From: Arcobacter sp.
GTDB lineage: Bacteria > Campylobacterota > Campylobacteria > Campylobacterales > Arcobacteraceae
Length of the DNA stretch: 64,000 bases
Reading direction: 5' to 3'
NCBI GenBank assembly: GCA_020048055.1
Contig: JAIFNA010000002.1
Coordinates: 96,023-160,022, forward strand
Positions within the stretch are counted from its first letter, which is position 1; each line of letters opens with the position of its first letter. A program made the position numbers and the translations under genes. Below, piece by piece: positions 44,589-55,152 of the stretch. The notes under the pieces were generated by a model, which was not told the DNA's origin, did no database searches, and worked only from the letters and a program-made list of their open reading frames with translations.

Positions 44589-47500
44589 CTATCCTCTTGG
44601 TATTGCTATTTCAAAACATGCTCCAAAATACTCATTTGAACTTACTTCAAAAGCCTTATTGCAAACAGATATTTTCCCTTTCATATGTTTTTCAACAATA
44701 TCTTTACTCATATAAAGCCCTATTCCTGTCCCCTGACTTTGATGCTTTGTTGTAAAATAAGGATCAAAAACTTTATCTATAATATGTGACGGTATTCCAC
44801 CTGCATTATCTTGAATAGTGACGATATTGAAAAATTCATTTTGCGATGATGATATATATACAATTTTAGTATCAATTTCTCTTTCTATTAAAACATCTCT
44901 TGCATTATTTAAAATATTTAAGAATACTTGTGATAATTCATGTGGATAACCTAAACTTTTTAAAATAGACTTATTTTGGCTAAATATTACATCGACCAAA
45001 TTTATTTTATAAGTAGATGACACAATATCATACGCTTTATGTAAAACATTTAACATATCAAACTCTACAATTTCCTTATCTTCCCTAAAAAATCCTCTAA
45101 AATCTTCAATAGTTTGGGTTAAAAATGCTATATATTTCATAATGTCACTATATGATTTATTTATCTCTTCATTTGTTGCAATATTCAAATCAATTTGTAA
45201 TTGCATTGATGAAGCAGTTGAACTTATAGCACTTAGTGGTTGCCTCCACTGATGAGCAATATTCCCTATCATCTCACCCATTGTTGCAAATCGTGACTGC
45301 AAAATCATCTGTCTATCTTTTTGTCTATTTTTTAAAACCTCTTGCTCAATTTGCCCCTCGAGGTTGAAAACTAATTTTTTTAGCTCCATCTGAGTATTAA
45401 TTCTAGCAATAAGCTCTTTTGGCTTAAATGGCTTTGACAAATAATCATCTCCTCCAACATCATAAGCTTTTTCTATACTAGCTTCATCTGTATTGGCTGT
45501 CAAAAATATCACAGGTATATTGGATGTTTCGCTATCTTGTTTTAATATTTTACAAACATCATATCCGCTCATTCTTGGCATCATAATATCAAGCAAAATC
45601 AAATCAATTTTTGTTGTATTAATAATATCCAAAGCTATTTTGCCACTAAGTGCACAAATAATATTAAAATCGTTTTCCAAAAGTCCAACTAAAATATCTA
45701 AATTTGTCTCAGTATCGTCAACGGCTAAAATTGTCTGTTTATTTTCTTTTATTAAATTTTGTACTACTTTTGATTCGTATTCTTCATTTTTATGGACCGT
45801 ATTGTCTTTAAAATCTTGAAGCTCAAATAATAGATCTTGAAGTACATTTTTAAATTCTTCAATATTTTCCAAAGAAACATTATCTTCCAGTTTGACAATA
45901 ACCCTGTGTAGTTTGTATGCACCTATGTTTCCACTAAGACCTTTTATATTGTGCAAAATTTCAACTATACCATCTTGTTTTTTCTCCAACAAAAGATCAA
46001 AGCTATAAGGTAAATCCAAATAATCTTCTAAAAAATTAAGCAATACTTTTATATATAGTTCACTATTTCCTCCCATATGGGAAAGACCCAGCTCAACATC
46101 AAGATGTTTAAAATTAATAAATAAACTATTATCAACTACATGGGTATTGTGTGTTTCGTCTAAATCAACTTTTTTTGACAAATACTTCAGCAAAGTAGTA
46201 AATAATTTTTCCACATCAATCGGTTTACAAAGATGTTCATTCATACCAACAAGTCTTGTTTGTTTTATATCTTCTATCATTGCATTTGCACTTAATGCAA
46301 TAATTGGTATATTTCTATTGATTGCTCTTATTTGTCTAGTTGCTTCATATCCGTCCATTATAGGCATTTGGGTGTCCATCAAAAATAATTCATACTTATT
46401 TGGAGTTTCAATAAATTTTTCGACTGCTATTTTCCCATTTGATGCATATTCTAAAATAATATTTGAATTTTCTAGCAATCCTGTGATTATCTCTTTATTT
46501 AATTCATTATCTTCAACAATCATGATAACAGAACCAGCTCTTGTTTTTAATTCATTTTTTAAAACAGATTCATTACCCAAACGTTCCAGTTTATTAATTT
46601 TAAAATCATTATGAAAAATCTGCAACAACATCTCATACAAGTAAGACGGATTAATTGGTTTTGGTAAAAATAACTCAATACCAATTTTTCTACCCGTGTT
46701 TGTTAGCTCTTCTTGATTGTAGGCACTTGTCATGATCACATTAATGTGATTATTGTGTGTAAATTTTTTAAGTTGTTTGATTGTTTCAATACCATCAAGG
46801 TCTGGCATTTTCCAGTCAACAAGAACTAAATCGTACATTTTTTTATTATTTTTCAGCATAGCCAATGCTTCTTTTCCACTAGATGCACAATCAACATCAA
46901 GTCCAAATTCATTTAACATATCACTTAGAATTGTTTGCCAAGATTTTGTATCATCAACAACAAGGACATTTTTCCCTGTAAATTTTGTTGTGTTTCTAAT
47001 GATTTTTTCATTTTCTTTTAGCTCAACCTCAAAGAAAAAAGAACTACCTTTTTCATATTCACTTTCAACCCAAATATTTCCATTCATCAATTCAACAAGT
47101 TGTTTGGAAATAGACAATCCAAGTCCTGTTCCGCCATATTTTCTTGTTGTGCTTCCATCAGCTTGCGAAAAAGACTTAAATATTGTGGCAATTTGCTCAC
47201 TTTTTAAGCCAATACCACTGTCCCTTACCTCAAAAAGATATTTATTTTGAGTTGTTTTTTTAACATAAATTCCAACTTCACCACTATTTGTAAATTTTAT
47301 AGCATTTGAAGTAAGATTGGTAAGCACTTGGGTTAACCTTGTTGGATCACCAAAGAGATTCATGTTTATATCTCTCTCATAAGATATTATAAATTCCAAA
47401 TCTTTTTCATGCGCTTTCAATTCAACAATATTGACAACACTTTCTATAACTTGATAAAGATTAAAATCAACATTTTCAATTTCCAATTTACCTGCTTCTA

Positions 47501-48326
47501 TTTTACTAAAATCCAAAATATCATTAATAATGCTTAGTAGATTTTTTGCCGATGAGTCTATTTTATTTAGATAATTTCTCTGCTTTTCATTGAGTGAAGT
47601 TTGCAATGCTAAATAGCTCATACCAATAATTCCATGCATTGGAGTTCTAATTTCATGGCTCATATTTGCCAAAAATTCACTTTTTGATTTTACTGCCATT
47701 TTAGCTTCAGTCATAGTTTTTGTAAGCTTCTTTGTTCTATCTTCAATTTTTTCTTCGAGTTCTTTTTTCTCTTTTATCATTGCTTGATAAAAAATAATAT
47801 TATTTACAGATGATGATAAATTTGAAATTAGATTAAAAAGTGCAATGAGTGAAAATTTATCAAATAATTCTGCTTCTTTAGAGTTACCAACGATAATCAA
47901 TCCAAAAGGTACTTCAATGTCTCCGCCGAACAATTCAATCGCACAGTCACCTAAAAATAGACTATTTACCAACTGCTCTACTAATTTATTTGGATTACTT
48001 TGCTCATGAATAATATGATTTCTGCTTAATCTTAAATGTTCAACAATCTCTCCACTTAGTAAAAGATTAATAATATTTATAATTTTAAGCTGCATTGGAT
48101 TTTCGTATCCAATAGATTTATGAAGCTTCAAAAGCCCAGTTGACTCATCAAGCAAAAATATCAAAGCCCTTTCAAAATGTAGTTCATCAATAATAAATTT
48201 AAAAGTTAACTCAAAAATATCATCTAGACTTGTTTGTTCACTTATCTCTTTCCAATCTTTATGAAGTTTTGAATAAAACTCCATCTGTTTTTCTAATTTT
48301 ACTTGTAATTCCAAGTTATCCCTCAT
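44589..48326 (-). CDS. Double hybrid histidine kinase (GAF-HK-REC-REC-Hpt-REC-HK)
   Basis: This 1245-aa soluble protein holds two complete kinases. In order: a GAF-like domain (about 20-180), a coiled coil, kinase 1 with [12 protein letters not shown] (His224) and HATPase ([18 protein letters not shown], to 437), REC1 (Asp504), REC2 (Asp651), an Hpt domain with [14 protein letters not shown] (His792), REC3 (Asp913), a coiled coil, and kinase 2 with [16 protein letters not shown] (His1025) and HATPase ([20 protein letters not shown]). It has no DNA-binding or enzyme output. REC3 with kinase 2 resembles separate proteins of this phylum, so the gene looks like a fusion of two. Confidence 0.92.
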   Translation of the reverse strand: MRDNLELQVKLEKQMEFYSKLHKDWKEISEQTSLDDIFELTFKFIIDELHFERALIFLLDESTGLLKLHKSIGYENPMQLKIINIINLLLSGEIVEHLRLSRNHIIHEQSNPNKLVEQLVNSLFLGDCAIELFGGDIEVPFGLIIVGNSKEAELFDKFSLIALFNLISNLSSSVNNIIFYQAMIKEKKELEEKIEDRTKKLTKTMTEAKMAVKSKSEFLANMSHEIRTPMHGIIGMSYLALQTSLNEKQRNYLNKIDSSAKNLLSIINDILDFSKIEAGKLEIENVDFNLYQVIESVVNIVELKAHEKDLEFIISYERDINMNLFGDPTRLTQVLTNLTSNAIKFTNSGEVGIYVKKTTQNKYLFEVRDSGIGLKSEQIATIFKSFSQADGSTTRKYGGTGLGLSISKQLVELMNGNIWVESEYEKGSSFFFEVELKENEKIIRNTTKFTGKNVLVVDDTKSWQTILSDMLNEFGLDVDCASSGKEALAMLKNNKKMYDLVLVDWKMPDLDGIETIKQLKKFTHNNHINVIMTSAYNQEELTNTGRKIGIELFLPKPINPSYLYEMLLQIFHNDFKINKLERLGNESVLKNELKTRAGSVIMIVEDNELNKEIITGLLENSNIILEYASNGKIAVEKFIETPNKYELFLMDTQMPIMDGYEATRQIRAINRNIPIIALSANAMIEDIKQTRLVGMNEHLCKPIDVEKLFTTLLKYLSKKVDLDETHNTHVVDNSLFINFKHLDVELGLSHMGGNSELYIKVLLNFLEDYLDLPYSFDLLLEKKQDGIVEILHNIKGLSGNIGAYKLHRVIVKLEDNVSLENIEEFKNVLQDLLFELQDFKDNTVHKNEEYESKVVQNLIKENKQTILAVDDTETNLDILVGLLENDFNIICALSGKIALDIINTTKIDLILLDIMMPRMSGYDVCKILKQDSETSNIPVIFLTANTDEASIEKAYDVGGDDYLSKPFKPKELIARINTQMELKKLVFNLEGQIEQEVLKNRQKDRQMILQSRFATMGEMIGNIAHQWRQPLSAISSTASSMQLQIDLNIATNEEINKSYSDIMKYIAFLTQTIEDFRGFFREDKEIVEFDMLNVLHKAYDIVSSTYKINLVDVIFSQNKSILKSLGYPHELSQVFLNILNNARDVLIEREIDTKIVYISSSQNEFFNIVTIQDNAGGIPSHIIDKVFDPYFTTKHQSQGTGIGLYMSKDIVEKHMKGKISVCNKAFEVSSNEYFGACFEIAIPRG

Positions 48327-48389
48327 TTCGATTTATCTGTTAATTATTTATTGTATATTTTGAACCAAAAATAGCCAATAATATCAGAA

Positions 48390-49310
48390 TTAACGATTAG
48401 AATCTAACCAAACCATTATTGCTTTTTGTACATGCAGCCTATTTTCTGCTTCATCAAAAATCTCTTCACTATGTTTTTCAAAAACCTCTTCACTTACTTC
48501 GTAGCCTCTGTAAGCAGGGAGACAATGTAGAAACAAAGAGCTAGATGATGCCAGACCCATTATATTACTATCGACCATAAAACCACTAAAGTCTTTAATT
48601 CTTTTCTCCTTCTCATCTTCTTGACCCATTGAAACCCAAGTGTCAGTTGTAATAACTGTTGCATCTTTAACTGCAATTTTAGGGTCATTTGTGACCACAA
48701 TTTTTGCTCCGCTCTCTTTAGCAAATTGTTGCGCTAAATTTAATATTTCTGCATCAACTTCATAACCAATCGGTGTAGCTATACTTAAATCAAATCCTAG
48801 TTTTGAAGCTAGCATCAACCAAGAGTGAGTCATATTGTTACCATCACCTATATATGCTACTTTTAAATTTTCAGCTCTTTTGTGTTCAACAATTGTTAGA
48901 TAGTCTGCCATCAACTGAACAGGGTGAAATTTATTTGTCAAACCATTTATAACGGGAACTTTTGAATAAGATGCGAACTCTTGAAGTTCATCTTGCGAGT
49001 TATTTCTAATCATAACCATATCAACCATACGGCTTATAACCCTGCTAGTATCTTTAATTGGCTCCCCTCTTCCTAGTTGAATATCGTTTGAACTTAAAAA
49101 TAATCCAACACCACCTAATTGATAGATACCAACTTCAAAACTTACCCTTGTTCTGGTACTACTTTTTTCAAATATCATACCTAGAGTTTTGTTTGGCATA
49201 TACTTTTTAAAAATATTTCCTTTTGTCTCTTTTTTTATTTTAACTGCTAAATCAATAATCTCTAAAATTTCCCCCTTAGTGAAGTCTTTTAGAGTAAGAA
49301 AATGTCGCAT
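48390..49310 (-). CDS. argF: Ornithine carbamoyltransferase
   Basis: ArgF makes citrulline from ornithine and carbamoyl phosphate. The 306-aa product has the carbamoyl-phosphate site [25 protein letters not shown] and the ornithine-binding [13 protein letters not shown]. The length is normal. The catabolic enzyme is similar, but no arcA or arcC gene lies nearby. Both ends are flanked by unrelated genes. The 289-bp gap before ruvA holds its promoter. Confidence 0.95.
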   Translation of the reverse strand: MRHFLTLKDFTKGEILEIIDLAVKIKKETKGNIFKKYMPNKTLGMIFEKSSTRTRVSFEVGIYQLGGVGLFLSSNDIQLGRGEPIKDTSRVISRMVDMVMIRNNSQDELQEFASYSKVPVINGLTNKFHPVQLMADYLTIVEHKRAENLKVAYIGDGNNMTHSWLMLASKLGFDLSIATPIGYEVDAEILNLAQQFAKESGAKIVVTNDPKIAVKDATVITTDTWVSMGQEDEKEKRIKDFSGFMVDSNIMGLASSSSLFLHCLPAYRGYEVSEEVFEKHSEEIFDEAENRLHVQKAIMVWLDSNR

Positions 49311-49531
49311 CGTATTGGTTCCTTTGTGTGATGATTTAAGTTATTTTTAAAAAAGATATTATTATAAAAGTATTAACCTTAAAAAGAAATAATTAGCCTA
49401 TAAATCCCTATAAAAATGGGCTTTTGAAGATATTTCCGAAACAAAAATCTTATTTTTGTAATCAAAATGTAATATGCAATTGGCTTATTTATACATAAAA
49501 TATTAAAGTTTCCCAAAACTAAAATGAAAAA

Positions 49532-49540
49532 TGTTACAAT
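49532..49540 (+). promoter_or_regulatory. Putative extended -10 promoter of ruvA-ddl operon
   Basis: TGTTACAAT (49532-49540) is the best sigma-70 -10 candidate in the argF-ruvA gap (49311-49599). It implies a leader of about 50 nt. Nothing else in the gap is clear. Confidence 0.45.
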
Positions 49541-49599
49541 GTCGCTCCTTAAAAAATCGGGAAATAAATTAAGAGCAATCGCTCAATTGTAGGTATAAA

Positions 49600-50163
49600 T
49601 TGATAGTTGGAATTGAAGGAATATTGATAAGAAAAGAGCCAACTTTTTTACATATCAATGTCAATGGGATAATCTATGAAGTTTTTGTTTCACTAAATTG
49701 TAGTGGGACAATAAAAGAAAAAACAGTAAAGCTCCACACAACGCATATCATAAGGGAAGACAACCAATCACTTTATGGATTTACAGATATTAATGAGAAA
49801 AAACTTTTTGATAGGGTTATTAAAATAAATGGCGTAGGACCTAAAGTAGCACTTGCTATTTGTAGTACTTTTACACCAAATAGTTTTTCTCAAATTGTAT
49901 CAAGTGGTGACATAAATATGTTAAAAAGGGTTCCAGGTATTGGTCCAAAAGGTGCTGGAAGAATTTTGGTTGAATTAAGTGGATTTGTCCTCGATGTAAG
50001 CGAAGATGGGATAAGTAGTGCTACTGCTAGTTTTAGTGAAGCAGCACTTGCACTAGAATCATTGGGATTTAAAAAGGAAGTTATAGCAACAGCGTTAAAA
50101 AATTGTGTTGGAAATACAACAAGTGAAATAGTAAAAGAAGCATTAAAAAGGTTACAAAAATGA
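49600..50163 (+). CDS. ruvA: Holliday junction branch migration protein RuvA
   Basis: RuvA binds the four-way junction and loads the RuvB motor. The 187-aa product starts at a TTG with TAGG upstream ([14 protein letters not shown]) and has the OB-fold, two helix-hairpin-helix units ([12 protein letters not shown] and [13 protein letters not shown]), and a small C-terminal domain that contacts RuvB ([12 protein letters not shown]). Its TGA overlaps the ddl ATG. ruvB is elsewhere. Confidence 0.95.
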   Translation: MIVGIEGILIRKEPTFLHINVNGIIYEVFVSLNCSGTIKEKTVKLHTTHIIREDNQSLYGFTDINEKKLFDRVIKINGVGPKVALAICSTFTPNSFSQIVSSGDINMLKRVPGIGPKGAGRILVELSGFVLDVSEDGISSATASFSEAALALESLGFKKEVIATALKNCVGNTTSEIVKEALKRLQK

Positions 50164-51197
50164 GTAAAATAGGGATAGTATTTGGGGCAAAAAGTTTTGA
50201 ACACGAGATAAGTATCGTAAGTGGAATTGCATTAAAAAAAGTTTTAGATGATGAACTTATCTATATATTTGTAGACAAAAACAGAGAATTTTTCCTCATA
50301 CCTACAAACAAAATAAATTCAAAACTTTTCAGCAGTGGTGAATACAAAAAATTTGACAAACTACACATAAACAATGGTGGATTCTACAAAACTGCCCTTT
50401 TTGGTGATAAAAAAATCGATGTTGATTTCATCTTAAATGTAACACATGGCGGAGATGGTGAAGATGGCGTTTTAGCATCTTTATTTGAATTTTTTGGGAT
50501 ACCTTTTATTGGTCCTAGGGTTGAAGCTTGTGTTGTTAGTTGTAATAAAAATTTTACAAAAAACTATGCCTTAAGTTGTGGCGTAAAAACTTTACCATCG
50601 AGTCATTTTACAAAAAACGATAAAGTAAAAATAGAAGGATTCCCTTGCATTATTAAACCAGTAAGACTTGGAAGTAGTATTGGGGTTTCTATCGTAAAAT
50701 CACAAGAGGAATTATCATACGCACTTGATGTTGCTTTTGAATTTGACAACGAGATCATCGTTGAGCCATTTATAAATAATGTAAAAGAATACAACTTAGC
50801 AGGTGCAAAAGCTAATGGAGAATTTATTTTTTCAATAGTTGAAGAGCCAAAAAAAGAGGAATTTTTAGATTTTGATAAAAAGTACTTAGATTTTACAAGA
50901 ACTGAAAGGGTAAATGAAGCGATTTTAACAGATGAATTAGTTTTAAAATTAAGAGAAAATTTCTCAAAAATCTACAACCATACTTTTGACGGTAGCCTTA
51001 TCAGATGTGATTTTTTTGTGATTGATGGTGAGGTTTACTTAAATGAGATAAATCCAATTCCAGGAAGTATGGGGAATTATTTATTTGATGATTTTAAAGG
51101 GACAATAAAAGCTTTATCCAAATCATTGCCTAAAAAACAAGTTATAAATATTACATACGACTATGTAAATAAAATCCAAGCAGCAAAAGGAAAATAG
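50160..51197 (+). CDS. ddl: D-alanine--D-alanine ligase
   Basis: Ddl joins two D-alanines for the peptidoglycan stem peptide. The 345-aa ATP-grasp enzyme has [57 protein letters not shown] (ATP-binding Lys and Ser loop), and [14 protein letters not shown] (metal site and omega region). It overlaps ruvA by 4 bp and is directly followed by a small acidic ORF. Confidence 0.96.
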   Translation: MSKIGIVFGAKSFEHEISIVSGIALKKVLDDELIYIFVDKNREFFLIPTNKINSKLFSSGEYKKFDKLHINNGGFYKTALFGDKKIDVDFILNVTHGGDGEDGVLASLFEFFGIPFIGPRVEACVVSCNKNFTKNYALSCGVKTLPSSHFTKNDKVKIEGFPCIIKPVRLGSSIGVSIVKSQEELSYALDVAFEFDNEIIVEPFINNVKEYNLAGAKANGEFIFSIVEEPKKEEFLDFDKKYLDFTRTERVNEAILTDELVLKLRENFSKIYNHTFDGSLIRCDFFVIDGEVYLNEINPIPGSMGNYLFDDFKGTIKALSKSLPKKQVINITYDYVNKIQAAKGK

Positions 51198-51467
51198 ATG
51201 AGTGACTGTTTTTTAAAATTAAAAGAGTTAATTGAAAATGTAGTTTTAGCCGATATCGAAGACCAAACGGATGAGATTTTTGAAAAAATTACAAAAGACA
51301 AAGATAGCAAAGAGAAATACAAAGATGAACTTGATGAGCTTTATGAGATGAGAGAGGAGTTTTATGAGATATTAAAAGATATTAAAAATAACGAACTTTC
51401 ACAAGAAGAGTGCAAAGAACTTTATGAGGAGATTTTTGAAATGATTAGTGGAGATGACGAGGAATGA
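51198..51467 (+). CDS. Acidic coiled-coil hypothetical protein
   Basis: The 89-aa product is strongly acidic (GDDEE tail; runs such as DELDELYEMREEFYEI) and probably all helical. I recognise no family. Its ATG is the base after the ddl stop, and it overlaps the next gene by 4 bp, so it belongs to the ruvA-ddl transcript. Confidence 0.62.
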   Translation: MSDCFLKLKELIENVVLADIEDQTDEIFEKITKDKDSKEKYKDELDELYEMREEFYEILKDIKNNELSQEECKELYEEIFEMISGDDEE

Positions 51468-52333
51468 AAAAATTATTTTTACTGCTTTTTATAGTTCAGT
51501 TATCATTAAATGGGGAACAGACAGTTGTGGATAGAGCAGTTAATGAAGTCAATGTAGTAGTTAAAAAAGTTAAAAAATTTGCTTCAGATATTGCAACAAA
51601 AACAAATGAACTAGGTCAAAAAGCAATTAAAAAAACAAAATCATTTGCTCAAAGAGGTCAAGACTTAATAGTTGACAAGTCTCTTATAAATGGTCTTAAT
51701 GCAACGCTTGATAAGAAACATATGGAGATAAAATATCTAAAAAAGAATACAAAAACTAATGTATTAACAATGGTTGTTTATCTTGATGGTGAGCCAAAAT
51801 ACCTTGGAATTACACTAAAAGATTTCAAATGGGGATACACAAAAGATGAAAGATTTATTGTTTTAGAGAAAATAAATCTTTCAATGAATATACCTTGGCT
51901 TGATTATTTAGCAAAAGATACAATAAAAAGATACAATGGATATATTTTAGTTCCAAACTATTTAAGTATATCTAGCTTTTTAGAGACAATAAAACCAGCA
52001 ACAAAAACAACATTCAAGCAAGTTGTAAAAAAACCATTTAGTCTTTTAACATATAAATTTGACAAAAGATATTTTGATGTTAAAAAGTTTGCTATACAAA
52101 ATAAAACAATTGATGCTGATATTAAATTGGGTGGTAGCTCAAATATGAAATTTGAGGTAGAAAATTATAATGTATTCACAAGCAATAACAAACAAAACAT
52201 AGTCTTAAGAAATATAAAAATCAAATCAACAAATAAACCATGGCTAAAAAGTGTAATTCAAAAATGGGACAACAGCTTTATGTTCGACTATGATAAAAAT
52301 TTCCACGAAGCGCTACTAAAAACTAAAAAATAA
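51464..52333 (+). CDS. Secreted hypothetical protein with beta-rich domain
   Basis: The 289-aa product has a signal peptide (MKKLFLLLFIVQLSLNG, cleavage about 17), a Lys-rich helical segment (about 25-75, VVKKVKKFASDIATK) and a ~200-residue domain of alternating strands. The shape recalls lipid-binding LmeA/DUF2993-like proteins, but I see no decisive motif. A periplasmic location is likely. It is last in the ruvA-ddl run. Confidence 0.6.
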   Translation: MKKLFLLLFIVQLSLNGEQTVVDRAVNEVNVVVKKVKKFASDIATKTNELGQKAIKKTKSFAQRGQDLIVDKSLINGLNATLDKKHMEIKYLKKNTKTNVLTMVVYLDGEPKYLGITLKDFKWGYTKDERFIVLEKINLSMNIPWLDYLAKDTIKRYNGYILVPNYLSISSFLETIKPATKTTFKQVVKKPFSLLTYKFDKRYFDVKKFAIQNKTIDADIKLGGSSNMKFEVENYNVFTSNNKQNIVLRNIKIKSTNKPWLKSVIQKWDNSFMFDYDKNFHEALLKTKK

Positions 52334-52355
52334 ACTTTCGTTAGTAAAAAAATCG

Positions 52356-52380
52356 AACCACAAAAATTAATTTTGTGGTT
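52356..52380. terminator. Terminator overlapping the end of the response-regulator gene
   Basis: AACCACAAAA / TTTTGTGGTT (10-bp stem, 5-nt loop). On the minus strand it is followed by CGATTTTTTT. The stem includes the last codons and the stop of the minus-strand regulator gene (52367). It also lies 23 bp past the converging plus-strand gene, so it may serve both. Confidence 0.65.
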
Positions 52381-53107
52381 GTTTTGCTATAAGTCTATAT
52401 CCATGACCATATATATTTTCTACAATGTTTACAGGAACTTTTTGTCTTAACCTTTTAATTATCGACTTAATACTGTCTGCTGAAAATGGTTTTGTTTTAT
52501 TATCCTCATCAAGTAAAATATAAAGTTCGTCACTTGCAAAAATTCTCTGTGGGTTTTGAGTTAAAAGATCAACAATAACAATTTCATTATGTGATAATTT
52601 TATAGACTCACCATTATGTCTTAGCTCTTTAAACAATTTATTCCAAACAAAATTATCATCTAAAATAAACTCATTATGACTTCCATCTTCTATCTCATTT
52701 CCAATCACATCAAATAATACATCTACAATTTGTTTGGCAGTAAATGGTTTTTGTATAAATCTTGATATTCCCAAATTTATAAAAGATATAAGGTCATTTG
52801 TATCACTATAAGCAGATGTAACAATAATTTTTTGATCTCTATTTTGGCGTAAAATCTTTTGCACTAATTCATTTCCATTAAGTTTTGGCATTCTAATATC
52901 TGTCACAACCAAATCATAAGTTGAGTTTCTTTCATATTTGAATGCTTCATACTTCAAAAGTGCCTCTTCTCCATCATTTGCTGTATCTACTTCGTTAAAA
53001 ATATTTTTAAAAATTGATTTTGTCTTATTTTGCAATAACATATCGTCTTCCACATACAAAACTTTTAAATTTCTTGCTACATTTCTTAATCTTTCTAAAA
53101 TAATCAT
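52367..53107 (-). CDS. OmpR-family response regulator
   Basis: The 246-aa product has an N-terminal REC domain (VLYVEDD, acceptor Asp70 in VVTDIRMPKLNG, Lys in RFIQKPF) and a C-terminal winged-helix Trans_reg_C domain (about 160-242, ending VNIVENIYGHGYRL). It should bind DNA as a dimer at direct or inverted repeats. It overlaps the upstream kinase gene by 4 bp (ATGA), so that kinase is probably its partner. The inverted repeat at 55073-55117 is a candidate target. Confidence 0.93.
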   Translation of the reverse strand: MIILERLRNVARNLKVLYVEDDMLLQNKTKSIFKNIFNEVDTANDGEEALLKYEAFKYERNSTYDLVVTDIRMPKLNGNELVQKILRQNRDQKIIVTSAYSDTNDLISFINLGISRFIQKPFTAKQIVDVLFDVIGNEIEDGSHNEFILDDNFVWNKLFKELRHNGESIKLSHNEIVIVDLLTQNPQRIFASDELYILLDEDNKTKPFSADSIKSIIKRLRQKVPVNIVENIYGHGYRLIAKQPQN

Positions 53108-53847
53108 CTATTTATCTCCATTTTAAAACTTAGTCCAACTTCATTATTTTGAACTATTATATCACCATTATGATGTTCTTTGAGTATTTTTTTTGCCATA
53201 TAAAGCCCGAGTCCTATTCCAAAACTATTATCTTTTGTTGTGAAATCAGGGGAAAAAATAATTGGTAAATACTCATCTTTAATACCGCCACCATTATCAC
53301 TAAATAAAATATCAATTCCATTGCAATGATCTATTGTTTTTATCTTAATCTCTTTATGTTTCATATCTTTTTTTTCAAAATTTTCCAATGAATTATTAAA
53401 TAAATTAAGCATCAAATGTATTATCTCATTTTGATAATGCTCGATTAGCAACTTACTTTCAAAATCAAAATCAACTTGAATATCACCACAAGTTAATATA
53501 CCTTTAATCAAATTGAAAGCTTTAGTAATTGAATGATTAACCTCTGCTTTAATTTTTTTATTTTCTGGTTTATAAAAATCTCTAAAATCATCAATAATTG
53601 ATGTAAGTGATTGAGTGTATGTTTCTATATCATTTAGTTGTTCATCTATATATCTAAAAAAATCATCATTTGACCGTTTTATTTCAAGATTTTTAAAATA
53701 AATTTTCATCCTCAAATCAATTGTAGTTGCAGCAATTGCAGCCAATGGCTGGCGCCATTGATGAGCAATCATACTTATCATGTCACCCATTTTAGAATTG
53801 TGAGATTGAGCAACAATTAAATTTTCTTCTTGTGTATTATTTTTCAT
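53104..53847 (-). CDS. Sensorless histidine kinase
   Basis: I start it at ATG 53847 (MKNNTQEENLIVAQS). A TTG five codons upstream (53862) is possible. The 247-aa product is just a catalytic core: the H-box [18 protein letters not shown] with His29, and HATPase with NLFNNSLENF, DNGGGIKD and GIGLGLYMAKKI. It has no sensor, PAS or membrane part, so the signal must come from another protein, perhaps the REC-HK encoded 29 bp upstream (53876-55030). Confidence 0.87.
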   Translation of the reverse strand: MKNNTQEENLIVAQSHNSKMGDMISMIAHQWRQPLAAIAATTIDLRMKIYFKNLEIKRSNDDFFRYIDEQLNDIETYTQSLTSIIDDFRDFYKPENKKIKAEVNHSITKAFNLIKGILTCGDIQVDFDFESKLLIEHYQNEIIHLMLNLFNNSLENFEKKDMKHKEIKIKTIDHCNGIDILFSDNGGGIKDEYLPIIFSPDFTTKDNSFGIGLGLYMAKKILKEHHNGDIIVQNNEVGLSFKMEINR

Positions 53848-53875
53848 TATTAAAGTTTCCAATTACAAACACCAT

Positions 53876-55030
53876 TTATTCTTTTAGAGACACGATTGAA
53901 ATTACAAAAGAAGCACCATTGCCATATTTTGTCTTTATATTTTCAACACTGATTGTTCCATCAATTTTTTTAAGTATTTGGGCTGACATATACAATCCTA
54001 TTCCAGTCCCCTCTGTTGCCTCCTTTGTTGTAAAATGTGGCTCAAAAATATGCTCAATTATATCAAGTGGTATTCCTCCACCGTTATCTGTAACCGTTAT
54101 TATAACAACTTTTTGGTATGAGTCTTCCACCTGAGATGCATCAAATATTATTTTTCTATCTTCAATGTCATTTGCTTTAAATGCGTCTCTTGAATTATTA
54201 ATGAGATTAATAAAAATATGTATGAACTCAGTTCGTATACAATTAATTTCACACTTATCCATAGATTCAAAGAGTAATTCTATTTGGTTAGACACTAAAA
54301 CATTTTGCATTATTTTTCCAACAGAACTAATAAGCTCTTTTAAACATATACTCTCAAGTGGCTGATTCGGTCTAAAAAAACTTCGAAAACTATCAATTGT
54401 TTCAACTAAATGCTGAGTTTGCTGATATATATTGTTGTTCGTTCTAATAACTTCTTCAAAAGGTATTGTTCCATTTATTTCAAGCTTGTAGTTAACAGCT
54501 TGAGCCATAACTGATATTGCAGCTACTGGCTGTTTCCATTGATGGGCTATTGAATCTATCATCTCTCCCATTTGTGCCATCTTTGATTGCTCAATAATAT
54601 GTTTTTCTGTCATTTGCTTTATAGTTATTTTGCGCACTTCAGAGTCTATTGCATAAAAGAACTTTTTCATATTAACAGGCTTAACTATAAAACTTGAAAT
54701 TCCAAGTGTTATAAGTTCAAGCAATCTATTTGCATCATCATAAGCTGATGTAACTATTACTGCTTGTTGTTCATTAATAGCTTTTATGTCATAAATTAAA
54801 CTTATTCCATCTTTTTTTGGCATTTTAATGTCAGTTATAACAAGATCGTATGGTTTCTTTACATATGCTTCAATTCCTTCGATACCATCACACGCAACAT
54901 CAACTTTACTAAATATTGTTTCAAGTAGATTTTTTGTTTTCTCTTGAATTGTAATATTATCCTCTACATACAAAACATTTAAACCTTTTGATGCGCGGAT
55001 TAGCTCTTTAAATTTATTTATATCATGCAT
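53876..55030 (-). CDS. REC-histidine kinase hybrid
   Basis: I start it at ATG 55030 (MHDINKFKELIR) behind GAGGTGA. The frame runs on to a GTG at 55084 without a ribosome-binding site and across the inverted repeat. The 384-aa product has an N-terminal REC domain (VLYVEDN, Asp67 in VITDIKMPKKDG, FIVKP) then the H-box MGEMIDSIAHQWKQPVAA (His163) and HATPase ([30 protein letters not shown]). A REC at the front means the kinase may be gated by a phosphoryl signal. It leads the three-gene operon with the kinase and OmpR-type regulator. Confidence 0.9.
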   Translation of the reverse strand: MHDINKFKELIRASKGLNVLYVEDNITIQEKTKNLLETIFSKVDVACDGIEGIEAYVKKPYDLVITDIKMPKKDGISLIYDIKAINEQQAVIVTSAYDDANRLLELITLGISSFIVKPVNMKKFFYAIDSEVRKITIKQMTEKHIIEQSKMAQMGEMIDSIAHQWKQPVAAISVMAQAVNYKLEINGTIPFEEVIRTNNNIYQQTQHLVETIDSFRSFFRPNQPLESICLKELISSVGKIMQNVLVSNQIELLFESMDKCEINCIRTEFIHIFINLINNSRDAFKANDIEDRKIIFDASQVEDSYQKVVIITVTDNGGGIPLDIIEHIFEPHFTTKEATEGTGIGLYMSAQILKKIDGTISVENIKTKYGNGASFVISIVSLKE

Positions 55031-55072
55031 TAAATTCACCTCATTTTTAATATTGTATCTAAAAAAAGTGAT

Positions 55073-55117
55073 TAAAAGTGTCACAAAACTTAATATAAAT
55101 TAACTGTGACACTTTTA
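55073..55117. promoter_or_regulatory. Inverted-repeat operator in the divergent promoter
   Basis: Two perfectly complementary 13-bp arms, TAAAAGTGTCACA (55073-55085) and TGTGACACTTTTA (55105-55117), with a 19-bp spacer, sit between the minus operon (REC-HK, kinase, regulator) and the plus-strand CheA-CheX-like gene. A bound regulator could control both directions. Confidence 0.72.
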
Positions 55118-55152
55118 TATGCTATTATTTTTAATTAAAAATGGAGATTCAA

